A stretch of DNA of 64,000 bases. Source: SHAN690 sp040221375. Its GTDB lineage: Bacteria; Bacteroidota; Bacteroidia; Flavobacteriales_G; Salibacteraceae. Positions 15,782-24,848 of this stretch are shown here, one piece after another. Each line of letters starts with the position of its first letter. The stretch's first letter is position 1. The notes below the pieces were generated by a model, which was given only the letters and a program-made list of their open reading frames with translations, did not search any database and had not been told where the DNA came from. Location of the stretch: the NCBI GenBank assembly GCA_040221375.1, contig JAVKEP010000072.1, positions 1 to 64,000 of the forward strand, read 5' to 3'. A program made the position numbers and the translations under genes.

Positions 15782-16999
15782 TTAGTGCTCATGTTCTGCT
15801 TCGCCTTTTTTCATCTCAGCGAGTAAGTAATAGGCATTATTCCAAGCCACAGTTGCTTTTTCTGGCAATGCATTGAGGAGTTTTATCTCAATCCAACCAT
15901 CATCTCTGGTTCCAGCAATGACCTCTATGGGCTCAAATGCCCATTCTATTTTACCGTTGTCATTTTCATTTTTGGCAGTGAATATGAAATACTTCTCTCC
16001 TTCACGAACAACAGCAGCTTCCGGTAAAGCGTAGCTGTGATTGTCATTTATCATTATACGTCCTCTTACATACATACCTGGAATGAGTAATCCTGTTTTG
16101 TTTTCGATTTCTGCATGGATGTGAATTGCCTTTGGATCTTGCTCGAATGCTTTCCCAACTGAATAAATGGTAGCCTCCAATTCCTGTTTAGGCAAGGATT
16201 CAATGGTAAACCGGATTTTCTGACCTTTTTCAACTTTGTGCATGTCCTTTTCAAACACCATTAAGTCTGCATGAATATGGTCGATGTTGACAATCTCAAA
16301 CATTTCAGTTTGAGGCTCTACAAACTGTCCTGTTTTTACTTCCACCAAACGGATGTGTCCGTCAATAGGACTGATAACAGGAACCTGTTCATAGATTTCA
16401 CCTTGTCTGATTTTGTCAAGACCTAATCCCATCATTTTCAATTGAGCTTCATAACCATTTACCATACTTTTCATTGATAGGTAGTCTGCCCGTGTTTTCT
16501 GAAACTCCTTTCCTGATCCTACCTTTTCTTCATACAGCTTCTTTTGTCGCTGATATTCTTGTTCCAGGTATTGAAGCTGGTTCCAGCTATTCGCATAATC
16601 AGTTTGTAGTTTAATTAGGTTGGGATGGCTTAGGTAGGCCAATACTTGTCCTTTACTAACCTTGTCTCCTTCAATGACTTTAATAAGAGTAACATTGGAA
16701 CCTACAATAGCCGTAACCGCTGCCTCGTTTTGTGGTGGCACCTCCAGTTGACCGTTTGCTTCTACGTAGGAGCTGATGTTACGGAAGGGAAGGGTATCAG
16801 ATTTCATACCCAACGATTGATATTGTTGCTCCGAAAAATGAACTTCTTCTTCATGTCCTTCTCCGTGTTCATGGTGTTCAGATTCTGCACCGCTTTCATG
16901 TTCACCGTGTCCTTCTTCATTATGCCCGGAATCTTCACAAGCAACCACAAATAAACTTGCTGCAAATAGCAGTATGTATGTTTTTATATTCGATTTCAT
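15782..16999 (-). CDS. czcB: CzcB-type RND efflux periplasmic adaptor
   Basis: A 405-residue membrane-fusion protein. It has a lipoprotein signal (LFVVACEDSG, cysteine near residue 21), then a His/Glu-rich stretch (about residues 25-55) likely to bind metal. A biotinyl-lipoyl-like half motif (AIVGSNVTLIKVIEGDKVSKGQVLAYL), an alpha hairpin (about 130-190), the second lipoyl half (PVISPIDGHIRLVEVKTGQFV) and beta-barrel domains follow. It ends in another His-rich tail (EAEHEH). It joins the CzcA pump to the outer-membrane channel and may hand over Zn, Co or Cd. It is directly downstream of the pump gene. Confidence 0.92.
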   Translation of the reverse strand: MKSNIKTYILLFAASLFVVACEDSGHNEEGHGEHESGAESEHHEHGEGHEEEVHFSEQQYQSLGMKSDTLPFRNISSYVEANGQLEVPPQNEAAVTAIVGSNVTLIKVIEGDKVSKGQVLAYLSHPNLIKLQTDYANSWNQLQYLEQEYQRQKKLYEEKVGSGKEFQKTRADYLSMKSMVNGYEAQLKMMGLGLDKIRQGEIYEQVPVISPIDGHIRLVEVKTGQFVEPQTEMFEIVNIDHIHADLMVFEKDMHKVEKGQKIRFTIESLPKQELEATIYSVGKAFEQDPKAIHIHAEIENKTGLLIPGMYVRGRIMINDNHSYALPEAAVVREGEKYFIFTAKNENDNGKIEWAFEPIEVIAGTRDDGWIEIKLLNALPEKATVAWNNAYYLLAEMKKGEAEHEH

Positions 17000-17016
17000 A
17001 ATATTCAGTTTTTTAG

Positions 17017-20000
17017 TTATTGACCAATGAGATATTCCAGGTTAATAATAGCCTGATTGTACCCGTTTAATGTATTGAGGTAAGTGAGTTTTAGTTCCGG
17101 ACCTTGATTTAGGTTTTGGAAGTATTCGACATAATTAATGGCTCCATTCTCAAAGCTCTTTTGAGCATTACCAATGACCAAGTTCGCCTGTGGAACTGCC
17201 TTATCCCTGTAATAGCTTAAACTACCCCTGTATTTTAATACTTCCTGCAACTGCTGTTCATACTGTCCTTGAAGCACGTTATGGTAGTAGTCAGCATTGG
17301 TTTGAGCCATTTGTTCTTTTAGTTTGGCTGATTTTATACTCGCCTTGTAAGAACCATAAAACAAAGGGATGGATATACCAGCCTGAACACCCGAAAACCG
17401 AGTGGATCCTCCAGCAATATCTCCATTTACAGTAGGGTTACCTATTTGGGATTGATTAAAATAACCAACCGATAAATCAGGAAGCATCTTAGCTGATTGT
17501 ACTGCTTTTTCTGCGTTGGTAATGTCAATCTGCTGTTGTGCATAGGCTAACATTGGGTTACTACTCAATTGTGTAGAATCCTGTATATTGGCCAGAACTC
17601 TTTCATCCAAAGGAGCTGGAACAAAACTTAAACCGGTTGTATCGTTCAATAGTATCCGAAGTTGTTTCTCCTGAATACTTATGTCAGATGCTATCAGTTT
17701 AAGTTCATTTTGTATTTCCATCATCATGGTTTCTGCTGTTGCCTTTTCCAAATATGAGGTAGCCTCGGTTTCATACCGGATAGTGGCTGCATGAAGGAAC
17801 CTACCATAAATGGTGTCCTGGTATAAGAGTAGCTTTTCCTTTTCTTGGAGATAAACTAAATCATACCAAGTCTGCCTGATGTCTCGTTTCAAGCCATTTT
17901 CAGTGATCGCCAATTGCATTTGGCTTCCTTCTGTTTTTTCTATCGCCAGTTTTCGTTGGGAAGTATAAACAGTCGGAAATTCAATGCTCTGATTCAGGTC
18001 AAAGGCAAAGTCATTTTCAAAACTGTTGTACTGACCGTATTGAAAACCAACGCTTGTTTTCCCCAGATTAAAAGCCTCTTTTTCACCTTGTTGTTGTAAC
18101 TCTATAATGGTTTTAGCTACCTGCACATTCCCATTATTGGATAGTCCTATTTTGACTACTTCATCCAATGTGGTAATGGTTTTGCCATTGACATCCTGGG
18201 CTTTGAGTTCACCAGAAGAAAAAAGAGAAATTCCACCTATCAACAATATAACAGTCAATGCTTTTGGCATAACCACTTTTACACTTCTATTTTCTACCCA
18301 ACGGTAGAGTATAGGCAACACGAATAGTGTTAAGAGTGTAGCAGATATCATTCCGCCAATAACTACTGTGGCTAATGGTTGTTGAACTTCAGCTCCGGCA
18401 GAGGTAGATATTGCCATCGGTAAAAAGCCCAAGACATCGGTTAATGCTGTGAGTAGGATAGGTCTAATCCTCCTTCTTGCCCCTTGCTTGATCCGTTCGT
18501 TCAAATCTGACATGCCCTCTTCTTTAAGCTCGTTCCATCCACTTATCAAGACGAGACCATTCAATACAGCAACGCCAAATAGCACGATAAATCCTACACC
18601 TGCAGATATACTAAAAGGCATATCTCGTAGCCATAAGGAGAAGACCCCTCCAATGGCTGCCAGTGGGATGGCCATATATATCATCATGGATTGTTTGAAT
18701 GATTTTAATGCAAAAAATATGAGTAGGAATATTAACCCTAATGCAATAGGAACGACTATTTGTAATCGCTTACTTGCTCTTTCAAGATTCTCAAATGCAC
18801 CACCGTAACGTATATAATAACCGGGTGGAAGATCGAGCTGTGCATCAAGCTTTTGTTGAATTTCTTCCACCAACGACTTTATATCACGACCTCTCACATT
18901 GATACCCACGTAAGTCCTTCGATTTGTATTATCCCGACTTATTTGCATTGGCCCTGATTGATAGCTAATATCTGCAACTTCCTTTAATGGTATTTGCGCA
19001 CCACTGGCCAGGTTGACGTAAAGGTTTTTAAGATCATCTATACTTTTGCGGTGCTGTTCATCCAAACGAACAACTAAGTCAAAGCGTTTTTCACCTTCAA
19101 ATATGACTCCCGCCTTTCCCCCTGCAAACGCAGATTGAATAACCGTGTTCAAGTCTTCTACATGTAAGCCATATTGAGCCAATTTGTACCTGTTGTATTT
19201 CACGGTCATTTGTGGAAGTCCACTGGTTGCTTCCACTTTCATGTCGGCTACCCCTTTTACAGTAGAGATGATTTTACCCATTTCCTCTGCCTTGACCGCA
19301 AGCATATTCAAGTCTTCGCCAAAAAGTTTCACGGCTATATCTTCCCTTACACCAGTAATCAATTCATTGAACCGCATTTCGATGGGTTGGGTAAATTCAT
19401 AATTAATTCCAGGAACCTTCTCGACTGCTTCTTTCATTTTATCTATCAACTCCTCTTTGCTGTCAGCTGAAACCCATTCATCTTGCGGTTTGAGAATAAC
19501 AAAAACATCTGCTATATCCATTGGCATGGGATCGGTGGGTACATCTGCAACTCCAATTCGACTGAGTATATGTATGACTTCCGGAAAATTGGATTTTACA
19601 ACTTGCTCAATTTTTGTCGTTGTCTCGATGGTTTCCGTTAGAGAACTTCCCGGTTTCAGGATGGCGTGAAATGCTATATCACCTTCATCCAGTTGAGGCA
19701 CAAATTCGCCTCCCAATCGCGAGAAAGTAAATACTGCTAACCCCAGGAGAACTATTGCCGAACCCAATATCCATTTGGCTCTTTTCAGCGCTTTTCCGAG
19801 CAGGGGTTCGTATAAATCTTCCAACCAAATAACGAAACGATCACCCCAGGACGTCTTATTCTTATTACCCATTCGCATAAACCAGGCTGACATCATGGGA
19901 ACATAGGTCAAGCAGAGAATCATAACACCTATCATGGCGAACATGAAAGTAAGTGCCATTGGCTTGAACATTTTGCCTTCAACTCCCTCTAATGCCAGTA

Positions 20001-21387
20001 TTGGAATAAATACTATCAGGATGATTAACTGACCGAAAAAAGCGGAGTTCATCATTTTACTAGACGATCCGTAAGCTACATCATCCCGTACTTTGGAAGT
20101 AATATTTTGCTTTTTAAGTACTTTGTCATGCAGGAGAAATACGGTGCTTTCAACTATTATTACTGCACCATCTATGATGATTCCAAAGTCAATAGCTCCT
20201 AAACTCATTAGGTTTGCCCACACTCCGAATACATTCATCAGAATAAAAGCAAAGAGTAAGGATAGTGGAATCGTAGAGGCCACAATTAAACCACCTCTCC
20301 AATTACCAAGTAAGAAAACCAATACAAAAATGACAATCAATGCCCCTTCCATTAAATTTTGGCTAACCGTACCAGTAGTTTTTGCTATTAATGCACTTCT
20401 ATCTAGGAATGGTTCAATGCTTACACCTTCGGGTAATGATTTTTGAATATCTATGATTCGTTCTTTTACCGCTGCGATTACATTATTGGAGTTGGCTCCG
20501 TTTAGCATGAGGATCATTCCACCAACAGCTTCTCCTTTTCCGTCCTTAGTAAAAGAACCATATTTGACAGCTTTTCCAAATTGGACTTTTGCCACATCCT
20601 TAATGGTAATAGGCAAGCCATTTATGTTTGTAATGACAATATTTTCGATGTCCTGAATACTCCGCGCTAACCCTTCGCCCCGAATAAAATTGGCGTAGTG
20701 GTCTTTTTCAATGTAAGCTCCACCAGTATTTTGATTGTTCTTTTCAAGGGCAATGAAAATATCAGTAATGGTCAGTCCGATAGCTTTAAGTTCATCAGGA
20801 TTAACGGCTACTTCATACTGCTTTACATCACCACCAAAAGCATTGACTTCTACTACACCAGCGACCATTGCCATTTGCCTTCGTACTATCCAATCTTGCA
20901 TAGTACGCAGGTCGGATGAAGAATACTGGTCTGTGTAAGCCGAATCTACTTCTAAGGTGTATTGGTATATTTCTCCTAATCCGGTAGATATTGGCCCCAT
21001 GGCCGGCTCCCCGAACCCTTTAGGTATTTCTTCTTTTACCTCCGTGAGCTTTTCGGCTACAAGTTGCCTTGGCAAATATGTTCCCATGTCGTCTTCAAAA
21101 ACGATAGTAACAACGGATAATCCGAATCGGGAAACAGATCGAATTTCCTTTACTCCTGGTAAGTTGGCCATTGCCACTTCAACTGGGTAGGTGACAAATT
21201 GCTCAATATCCTCCGTCCCTAAACTGGGTGCTTGAGTTATAACCTGTACCTGGTTATTCGTAATATCCGGAACGGCATCAAGCGGAACCTGGCTGGCACT
21301 CCATAACCCCCCAACAATAAGGGCAACGGTAAGCAAGCCAATAATGAGCTTGTTCTTTATTGAGAATAATATTATTTGATTAATCAT
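17017..21387 (-). CDS. czcA: CzcA-type RND metal efflux pump fused to a TolC-like outer-membrane channel
   Basis: A 1456-residue fusion. Residues 1 to about 1035 are a heavy-metal RND permease: first helix IGLLTVALIVGG, periplasmic porter domains, the proton-relay helix with DFGIIIDGAVIIVES, and a last helix ending LPILYRWVENRS. After a new hydrophobic segment (ALTVILLIGGISLFSSGELKAQ, like a signal peptide), residues about 1060-1456 are a TolC/CzcC-family protein with paired coiled-coil helices. The internal signal-like segment would place the second part in the periplasm or outer membrane. The two functions are normally separate genes. It is followed by the adaptor czcB after 17 bases. Confidence 0.92.
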   Translation of the reverse strand: MINQIILFSIKNKLIIGLLTVALIVGGLWSASQVPLDAVPDITNNQVQVITQAPSLGTEDIEQFVTYPVEVAMANLPGVKEIRSVSRFGLSVVTIVFEDDMGTYLPRQLVAEKLTEVKEEIPKGFGEPAMGPISTGLGEIYQYTLEVDSAYTDQYSSSDLRTMQDWIVRRQMAMVAGVVEVNAFGGDVKQYEVAVNPDELKAIGLTITDIFIALEKNNQNTGGAYIEKDHYANFIRGEGLARSIQDIENIVITNINGLPITIKDVAKVQFGKAVKYGSFTKDGKGEAVGGMILMLNGANSNNVIAAVKERIIDIQKSLPEGVSIEPFLDRSALIAKTTGTVSQNLMEGALIVIFVLVFLLGNWRGGLIVASTIPLSLLFAFILMNVFGVWANLMSLGAIDFGIIIDGAVIIVESTVFLLHDKVLKKQNITSKVRDDVAYGSSSKMMNSAFFGQLIILIVFIPILALEGVEGKMFKPMALTFMFAMIGVMILCLTYVPMMSAWFMRMGNKNKTSWGDRFVIWLEDLYEPLLGKALKRAKWILGSAIVLLGLAVFTFSRLGGEFVPQLDEGDIAFHAILKPGSSLTETIETTTKIEQVVKSNFPEVIHILSRIGVADVPTDPMPMDIADVFVILKPQDEWVSADSKEELIDKMKEAVEKVPGINYEFTQPIEMRFNELITGVREDIAVKLFGEDLNMLAVKAEEMGKIISTVKGVADMKVEATSGLPQMTVKYNRYKLAQYGLHVEDLNTVIQSAFAGGKAGVIFEGEKRFDLVVRLDEQHRKSIDDLKNLYVNLASGAQIPLKEVADISYQSGPMQISRDNTNRRTYVGINVRGRDIKSLVEEIQQKLDAQLDLPPGYYIRYGGAFENLERASKRLQIVVPIALGLIFLLIFFALKSFKQSMMIYMAIPLAAIGGVFSLWLRDMPFSISAGVGFIVLFGVAVLNGLVLISGWNELKEEGMSDLNERIKQGARRRIRPILLTALTDVLGFLPMAISTSAGAEVQQPLATVVIGGMISATLLTLFVLPILYRWVENRSVKVVMPKALTVILLIGGISLFSSGELKAQDVNGKTITTLDEVVKIGLSNNGNVQVAKTIIELQQQGEKEAFNLGKTSVGFQYGQYNSFENDFAFDLNQSIEFPTVYTSQRKLAIEKTEGSQMQLAITENGLKRDIRQTWYDLVYLQEKEKLLLYQDTIYGRFLHAATIRYETEATSYLEKATAETMMMEIQNELKLIASDISIQEKQLRILLNDTTGLSFVPAPLDERVLANIQDSTQLSSNPMLAYAQQQIDITNAEKAVQSAKMLPDLSVGYFNQSQIGNPTVNGDIAGGSTRFSGVQAGISIPLFYGSYKASIKSAKLKEQMAQTNADYYHNVLQGQYEQQLQEVLKYRGSLSYYRDKAVPQANLVIGNAQKSFENGAINYVEYFQNLNQGPELKLTYLNTLNGYNQAIINLEYLIGQ

Positions 21388-21461
21388 ATTGATTTAATTT
21401 CTTGTTAAAATGAATATAGGATTGCCTCTCCGGGGAATCCGAAAAAGGGAATATGAATACC

Positions 21462-21483
21462 TGCCCGATTAAATTATCGGGCA
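21462..21483 (-). terminator. Hairpin between the His-rich gene and czcA
   Basis: TGCCCGAT (21462-21469) and ATCGGGCA (21476-21483) form a perfect 8-bp stem with six bases in the loop, just downstream of the His-rich gene stop. No T run follows on the minus strand, so it may attenuate, stabilise or process mRNA rather than end transcription. Confidence 0.35.
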
Positions 21484-21490
21484 CAAACTC

Positions 21491-21979
21491 TTAGCAAGAA
21501 AGGGATGGTGGTCCCCGGTGTGGGGAATCTCCTATCGGTGGTGATAGGCAGACAGTAGCAACTTCACTACTAAATTCGGAGAGAGCCTTGTTGGAATCTG
21601 TAAAACCAAAAACCGTAAGTAATATTGATACAAGCTTGGCATTGGTAAGTCGTATATCAACGTTATCATTTGTTTTTGAAAGAAGATAATGTTGCAAGTT
21701 GCAATCCTGATACGGATGCTCCATGTCACCTAATAAGCATACCACTAAATCGTATACGCCACCATCCAAATGATCATTATGAACGATATCCTCATGGTCA
21801 ATATGCTTATCATCAAAAGCATGCTGATGATGTTCATGATGGTGATGTGGATTCCCCTCATGAGCAGCTACTTGGTGTTCAATATTGTTGGCTTCACAAT
21901 GGGGAATAAGGTAATGTGCAAACCCTAATGAGTAGGTAAGTAATAAAAGTAACGATATGAGTGCTCTTTTAATTTGCAT
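21491..21979 (-). CDS. Periplasmic His-rich metal-binding protein, hypothetical
   Basis: A 162-residue exported protein. It has an N-terminal signal segment (ALISLLLLLTYSLGFAHY), then a His/Asp-rich region (about residues 29-72) with HHHHEHHQH and many D/H pairs, fit to bind zinc, cobalt or nickel. The C-terminus has paired Cys (VVCLLGD, QDCNLQ) and a Pro-rich end. Location immediately ahead of the RND genes and behind a Fur-type palindrome suggests a metal buffer or sensor. No named family was recognised. Confidence 0.7.
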   Translation of the reverse strand: MQIKRALISLLLLLTYSLGFAHYLIPHCEANNIEHQVAAHEGNPHHHHEHHQHAFDDKHIDHEDIVHNDHLDGGVYDLVVCLLGDMEHPYQDCNLQHYLLSKTNDNVDIRLTNAKLVSILLTVFGFTDSNKALSEFSSEVATVCLSPPIGDSPHRGPPSLSC

Positions 21980-22007
21980 TTAAGGACAAATAAAACTAAT
22001 GTTTTCG

Positions 22008-22022
22008 TGCAATGGTATTGCA
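22008..22022. promoter_or_regulatory. Fur/Zur-type palindrome ahead of the efflux genes
   Basis: TGCAAT (22008-22013), GGT, ATTGCA (22017-22022): a perfect 6-3-6 palindrome 29-43 bases upstream of the His-rich gene start and just after the Fur-family gene. Position and form fit an operator for that regulator, probably controlling a promoter for the efflux genes. The sensed metal is not evident. Confidence 0.5.
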
Positions 22023-22028
22023 AAGCTA

Positions 22029-22439
22029 CTATTTGCAATTTCCACATGTTCCTTTTATGACCATACTAATTTCGTTAAGCTCAAAATTAACAGGCAGTTG
22101 CACCATGGGCACACTTGTTTGAATTAAACAAAAAGTTTCCTTACAATCGGTACAATGAAAGTGGATATGAAGGTCTTCAGGATTACATTCACATCCTTCA
22201 AGACAAAGTGCGTATTTAGGAACACCGGTTCCATCGTCAATGCTATGAATGAGTTTGTTTTTTTCAAACGTTTTTAAAGTGCGGTATAAGGTCGTTCGAT
22301 CTACCAGTTCAAATGAACTTTCCAATTCGGTCAAACCTACAGCACTAGAAAGCTGCATCAATTGTTGCAGCACCAATAACCGCATTGCAGTGGGTTTTAT
22401 TTTTCTTGATAGTAGTTTGTGCTCTAAATTTTCATTCAT
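22029..22439 (-). CDS. Fur-family metal-dependent regulator
   Basis: A 136-residue protein of normal Fur length. The N-terminal winged helix (RKIKPTAMRLLVLQQLM, then DRTTLYRTLKTFEKNKLIHSI) is followed by a dimerisation and metal domain with LHIHFHCTDCKETFCL and a closing CGNC. The two CxxC pairs bind structural zinc; His and Glu of the HIHFHC stretch bind regulatory metal. I take ATG 22439; GTG 22442 is the alternative. It overlaps the end of the DtxR gene, so both regulators are co-transcribed at the head of the operon. Confidence 0.88.
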   Translation of the reverse strand: MNENLEHKLLSRKIKPTAMRLLVLQQLMQLSSAVGLTELESSFELVDRTTLYRTLKTFEKNKLIHSIDDGTGVPKYALCLEGCECNPEDLHIHFHCTDCKETFCLIQTSVPMVQLPVNFELNEISMVIKGTCGNCK

Positions 22440-23100
22440 CACCTTTTTTGATAATTATATTTTTACAAACTTGATGGGAGATTATTTTTTCTGATTCATC
22501 TTTGGTTTTAATGACATAAGATTTGTCATAATCAATGATATTAACTACCGATATTTGCCCTCCCAAGCTAAACTCAAGGCTTTCTAGGTACTTCAAAAAA
22601 TTGGGTGAATGGTCTTTTACTCCGACCATCACTACTTGATCTCCTGATTCAACTTTGTCTAGCGTTTTTTCAACTCTTTGAATAATCATTCCATTTTTAT
22701 CTGGAATCGGATCACCGTGAGGATCAAATTGCGGGTAGTCCAAAAACTCATCTAAACGGGTGACAAGTTCCGGAGAATTAATATGTTCAAGTTGTTCTGC
22801 AATGGCATGTACTTCATCCCATTTAAACTTAAATTTTTCAACCAGAAATGTTTCCCATAAACGATGTTTCCTGATAATCTTTAAGGCAATCGTCTCTCCC
22901 TCTTTTGTTAGCGAAACTCCTTTATAGCGAGCATATTTTATCAACTTTTTATCACTTAGTTTCTTCAACATATCAGAAACAGTTGGTGGTTTTATTTCCA
23001 ACATATCTCCAATAGACTTTGTTGCCACCTCTTTGGGTTGGAGTTTAGACAACTTGTAGATGGCTTTTAAATAATTTTCTTCAGTTTGACTGTATTCCAT
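22432..23100 (-). CDS. DtxR/MntR-family metal-dependent repressor
   Basis: A 222-residue protein. It has an N-terminal winged helix (YLKAIYKLSKL, then IKPPTVSDMLKKLSDKKLI), a metal-binding dimerisation domain (RHRLWETFLVEKFKFKWDEVHAIAEQLEH, with HGDPIPDKNG) and a C-terminal FeoA/SH3-like domain (QISVVNIIDYDKSYVI). It senses Mn or Fe in known relatives. First gene of the seven-gene metal operon, divergent from the di-haem cytochrome operon across a 109-base gap with several TTAG/CTAA half-sites. It is therefore probably autoregulatory and controls both directions. Confidence 0.88.
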   Translation of the reverse strand: MEYSQTEENYLKAIYKLSKLQPKEVATKSIGDMLEIKPPTVSDMLKKLSDKKLIKYARYKGVSLTKEGETIALKIIRKHRLWETFLVEKFKFKWDEVHAIAEQLEHINSPELVTRLDEFLDYPQFDPHGDPIPDKNGMIIQRVEKTLDKVESGDQVVMVGVKDHSPNFLKYLESLEFSLGGQISVVNIIDYDKSYVIKTKDESEKIISHQVCKNIIIKKGDE

Positions 23101-23136
23101 GATAAGACCTTATATGGGCACAAAACTACAATAAAT

Positions 23137-23192
23137 GTTTAGCCAATACACTAAATTATGATTAGATAAGACTAATAATAATATTAGATTTG
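23137..23192. promoter_or_regulatory. Shared control region of the metal and cytochrome operons
   Basis: TAGATTTG at 23185-23192 is an exact TAnnTTTG box for the plus-strand operon (ATG at 23210). Around it are inverted pairs typical of DtxR-family sites: TTTAG/CTAAA (about 23138-23155), ATTAG/CTAAT (about 23161-23176) and CTAATAAT/AATATTAG. They overlap the promoter, as a repressor site would. Confidence 0.45.
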
Positions 23193-23209
23193 CAGAAATA
23201 TAGTCGATT

Positions 23210-24406
23210 ATGAAAAAGCAACTAATAGTTTTATGTGGTGTTTTCTCAACCGCTTTGTTTGTTATTGCCTGTGAAAAAACAATGCCTCCTGCTCCTGATG
23301 AAAATGAGGTGCTAGATGGGCCAATTGAAGGGTTAAGCACTGCGGAACAAGCCCAATTCCTCAAAGGAGATGGAGCCTTTGGTGATGTATTTACCATTGA
23401 AAAAGGACTGGGTCCGATATTTGTCGCCAACCAATGTTCCAGTTGTCACCCAGGGGATGGAAAAGGTTCTCCTTTTGTGAAATTTACAAGGTTTGGGCAG
23501 CCCGATACATTAGGCAACCAGTTCCTTAGTTTTGGCGGGCCTCAGTTGCAGCATAAGGCCATACCGGGCTACCAGCCTGAACAGCTTCCTTCCGGTGCTG
23601 CTTTTAGTGATTTGATTGCTCCGGCAGTGTCGGGCTTGGGTTTTCTGGATGCTGTTCCTGATGCAGACCTTATTGCTTTATCGGACCCGAATGATTTCGA
23701 TGGAGATGGAATCAGCGGACGACCTCACTGGAATACAATTCCAAACTATGTTACGCTGCGCCCAAATAGCGTATCACAAAACGGAAAATACATCTCAAGG
23801 TTTGGAAAGAAAGGAGGAGCTTATGATTTATTACACCAAACTTCCGGAGCCTATAACCAAGATATGGGTATCACTTCATTATTTGAACCTATTGACCCAT
23901 ATAGTGGCTTGGAGGTAAATCCGGAAGTAAACAACCAAACGGTTCATGATGTGGTTTTTTATCTTAAAACCTTAAAAGCTCCTATCCCAAGAAACCAGGA
24001 TGATCCTGATGTGATAGACGGGAAGCAGATTTTTACGCAAATTCAGTGTGCTTCCTGTCATACCCCTACATTGACTACTGGATTTTCGACTCTCAGTGTG
24101 CTATCTAACAAAGATTTTCATCCTTATACTGATCTGTTGTTGCATGATATGGGGAGTGGGCTGGATGATGGTTATACCGAAGGGTTTGCACTCACCTCTG
24201 AATGGAAAACACCTGCCCTGTGGGGACTTGGATTATCCAAAGATGCACAAGGAGGAATTTATTTCCTGCTGCATGATGGACGTGCTTTGAATATTGAGGA
24301 TGCCATTTTGCAACATGGAGGTGAAGCTCAACAATCCAAAACGAATTACACGCAGCTTTCCAGCATTGAAAAGGAACAGCTAATTAAATTCCTTGAATCT
24401 CTTTAA
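23210..24406 (+). CDS. Di-haem c-type cytochrome oxidoreductase (DUF1111/DHOR-like lipoprotein)
   Basis: A 398-residue exported haem protein. It has a lipobox (FVIAC, C21), then haem sites CSSCH (C76-H80) and CASCH (C280-H284). The spacing and motifs such as AFSDLIAPAVSGLGFLDAVPD, DGDGISGRP and a C-terminal LHDGRALNIEDAI are characteristic of the di-haem oxidoreductase family, often linked to metal or imelysin-type iron uptake. It probably passes electrons in the periplasm. It is the first gene of an operon with a Rieske protein and a porin. Confidence 0.85.
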   Translation: MKKQLIVLCGVFSTALFVIACEKTMPPAPDENEVLDGPIEGLSTAEQAQFLKGDGAFGDVFTIEKGLGPIFVANQCSSCHPGDGKGSPFVKFTRFGQPDTLGNQFLSFGGPQLQHKAIPGYQPEQLPSGAAFSDLIAPAVSGLGFLDAVPDADLIALSDPNDFDGDGISGRPHWNTIPNYVTLRPNSVSQNGKYISRFGKKGGAYDLLHQTSGAYNQDMGITSLFEPIDPYSGLEVNPEVNNQTVHDVVFYLKTLKAPIPRNQDDPDVIDGKQIFTQIQCASCHTPTLTTGFSTLSVLSNKDFHPYTDLLLHDMGSGLDDGYTEGFALTSEWKTPALWGLGLSKDAQGGIYFLLHDGRALNIEDAILQHGGEAQQSKTNYTQLSSIEKEQLIKFLESL

Positions 24407-24407
24407 A

Positions 24408-24848
24408 ATGGAACGCAGAAAGTTCATAAAAACTTGTTGTTACTGTGCAATTGGTATTCCTTTAGGAACTGCTTTGCTACAGTCTTGTGGAGCTATTTTT
24501 TATGCTGCTTCCACCCGTGATGCAGGCAAGCTCGTTGTTGCCCTGTCTGAGTTTACGAAGGTTAAGAAAAACAAACAGAAGAGCCGTGATTTTGTCCTGC
24601 TAAAAACAGATAGCATGGGTTTCCCTATTTGCCTGTATAAAACAAATGAAGGCAAATACATTGCTTCACTGCTTAAATGCACACACAATGGCTGTGAGTT
24701 GAATGTAGGAGGTGGGATTTATAGCTGCCCCTGTCATGGTAGCGAGTTTTCTACAACCGGAAAAGTGTTGGAAGGCCCAGCAGACCGAGATTTAAAAACG
24801 TTTAAAACTGAAACTGATCATGAGAATATTTACGTTTATCTATCCTAA
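24408..24848 (+). CDS. Rieske [2Fe-2S] protein
   Basis: A 146-residue protein starting at ATG 24408, two bases after the cytochrome stop. The N-terminus has RRKFIKTCCYC and a hydrophobic stretch resembling a twin-arginine-like or lipoprotein signal. The cluster boxes are complete: C91-T-H93-x-x-C96 and C107-P-C109-H110-x-S. It is a periplasmic electron carrier, probably partner of the di-haem cytochrome. Its end overlaps the porin gene by 29 bases. Confidence 0.88.
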   Translation: MERRKFIKTCCYCAIGIPLGTALLQSCGAIFYAASTRDAGKLVVALSEFTKVKKNKQKSRDFVLLKTDSMGFPICLYKTNEGKYIASLLKCTHNGCELNVGGGIYSCPCHGSEFSTTGKVLEGPADRDLKTFKTETDHENIYVYLS

